Positions 12,039-12,047 of a stretch of DNA of 12,047 bases are shown one piece after another. Under the pieces are notes generated by a model that had not been told where the DNA came from, did not search any database, and worked only from the letters and a program-made list of their open reading frames with translations. A program made the translations under genes and the position numbers. Positions within the stretch are counted from its first letter, which is position 1. The number at the start of each line of letters is the position of its first letter. The stretch lies in the NCBI RefSeq assembly GCF_002483305.1, contig NZ_DLHQ01000036.1, positions 1-12,047 of the forward strand, read 5' to 3'. This stretch comes from Brevundimonas sp. UBA7664 (GTDB lineage: Bacteria > Pseudomonadota > Alphaproteobacteria > Caulobacterales > Caulobacteraceae).

Positions 12039-12047
12039 CTTCCGTTG

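Overview
The window is GC-rich DNA from an alphaproteobacterium, most likely the Caulobacterales (a Brevundimonas- or Caulobacter-like genome). This rests on the RpoD C-terminus, the codon use, the secreted-protein style (many Ala-rich signal peptides ending in AxA) and the dispersed intergenic repeats. Species assignment is inference. No rRNA, tRNA, CRISPR, transposase or phage structural gene was found.

Layout. The 3' end of the housekeeping sigma factor gene rpoD (1-477) is followed by a 295-bp spacer with two repeat structures, then a helix-turn-helix protein of unknown role (773-1522). Two exported-protein genes lie on the minus strand: a Gly/Ala-rich secreted protein (1729-2352) and a subtilisin-family (S8) serine peptidase (2443-3783). 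Divergent from the peptidase is an ECF sigma factor gene (TTG start, 3884-4387), which overlaps a membrane anti-sigma factor gene (4384-5112). A small 57-aa gene (5196-5369) comes next. A 30-bp near-palindrome between the peptidase and the sigma factor reads as the same two-part promoter on both strands (GATGRAAC-N13-CGTT). The motif recurs with the same spacing before the 57-aa gene. The simplest reading is a self-regulating ECF regulon that includes the secreted protease.

After a 420-bp gap with no credible gene come an exported protein of unknown function (5790-6539), a multi-pass membrane protein (6646-7176) and a DUF962/Mpo1-like membrane protein (7215-7538). The last shares a CTAG stop overlap with a convergent 3D-domain exported protein (7535-8173). 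A glutathione S-transferase (8371-8970) is followed by a long-armed intergenic repeat and a nitroreductase-fold protein (9101-9775). That protein keeps the Glu-Tyr-Lys substrate-lid triad of iodotyrosine deiodinases.

The last 2.3 kb holds small, poorly known genes: one exported protein on the minus strand (9961-10590) and three short genes on the plus strand (10785-11072, 11152-11406, 11484-11978). Five copies of one repeat, each exactly 50 bp, lie in the gaps here. Four of them bracket the three plus-strand genes one by one, close to the preceding stop codon and 25-28 bp before the next start. This cassette-like layout and the bidirectional ECF promoter are the two most interesting features of the window.
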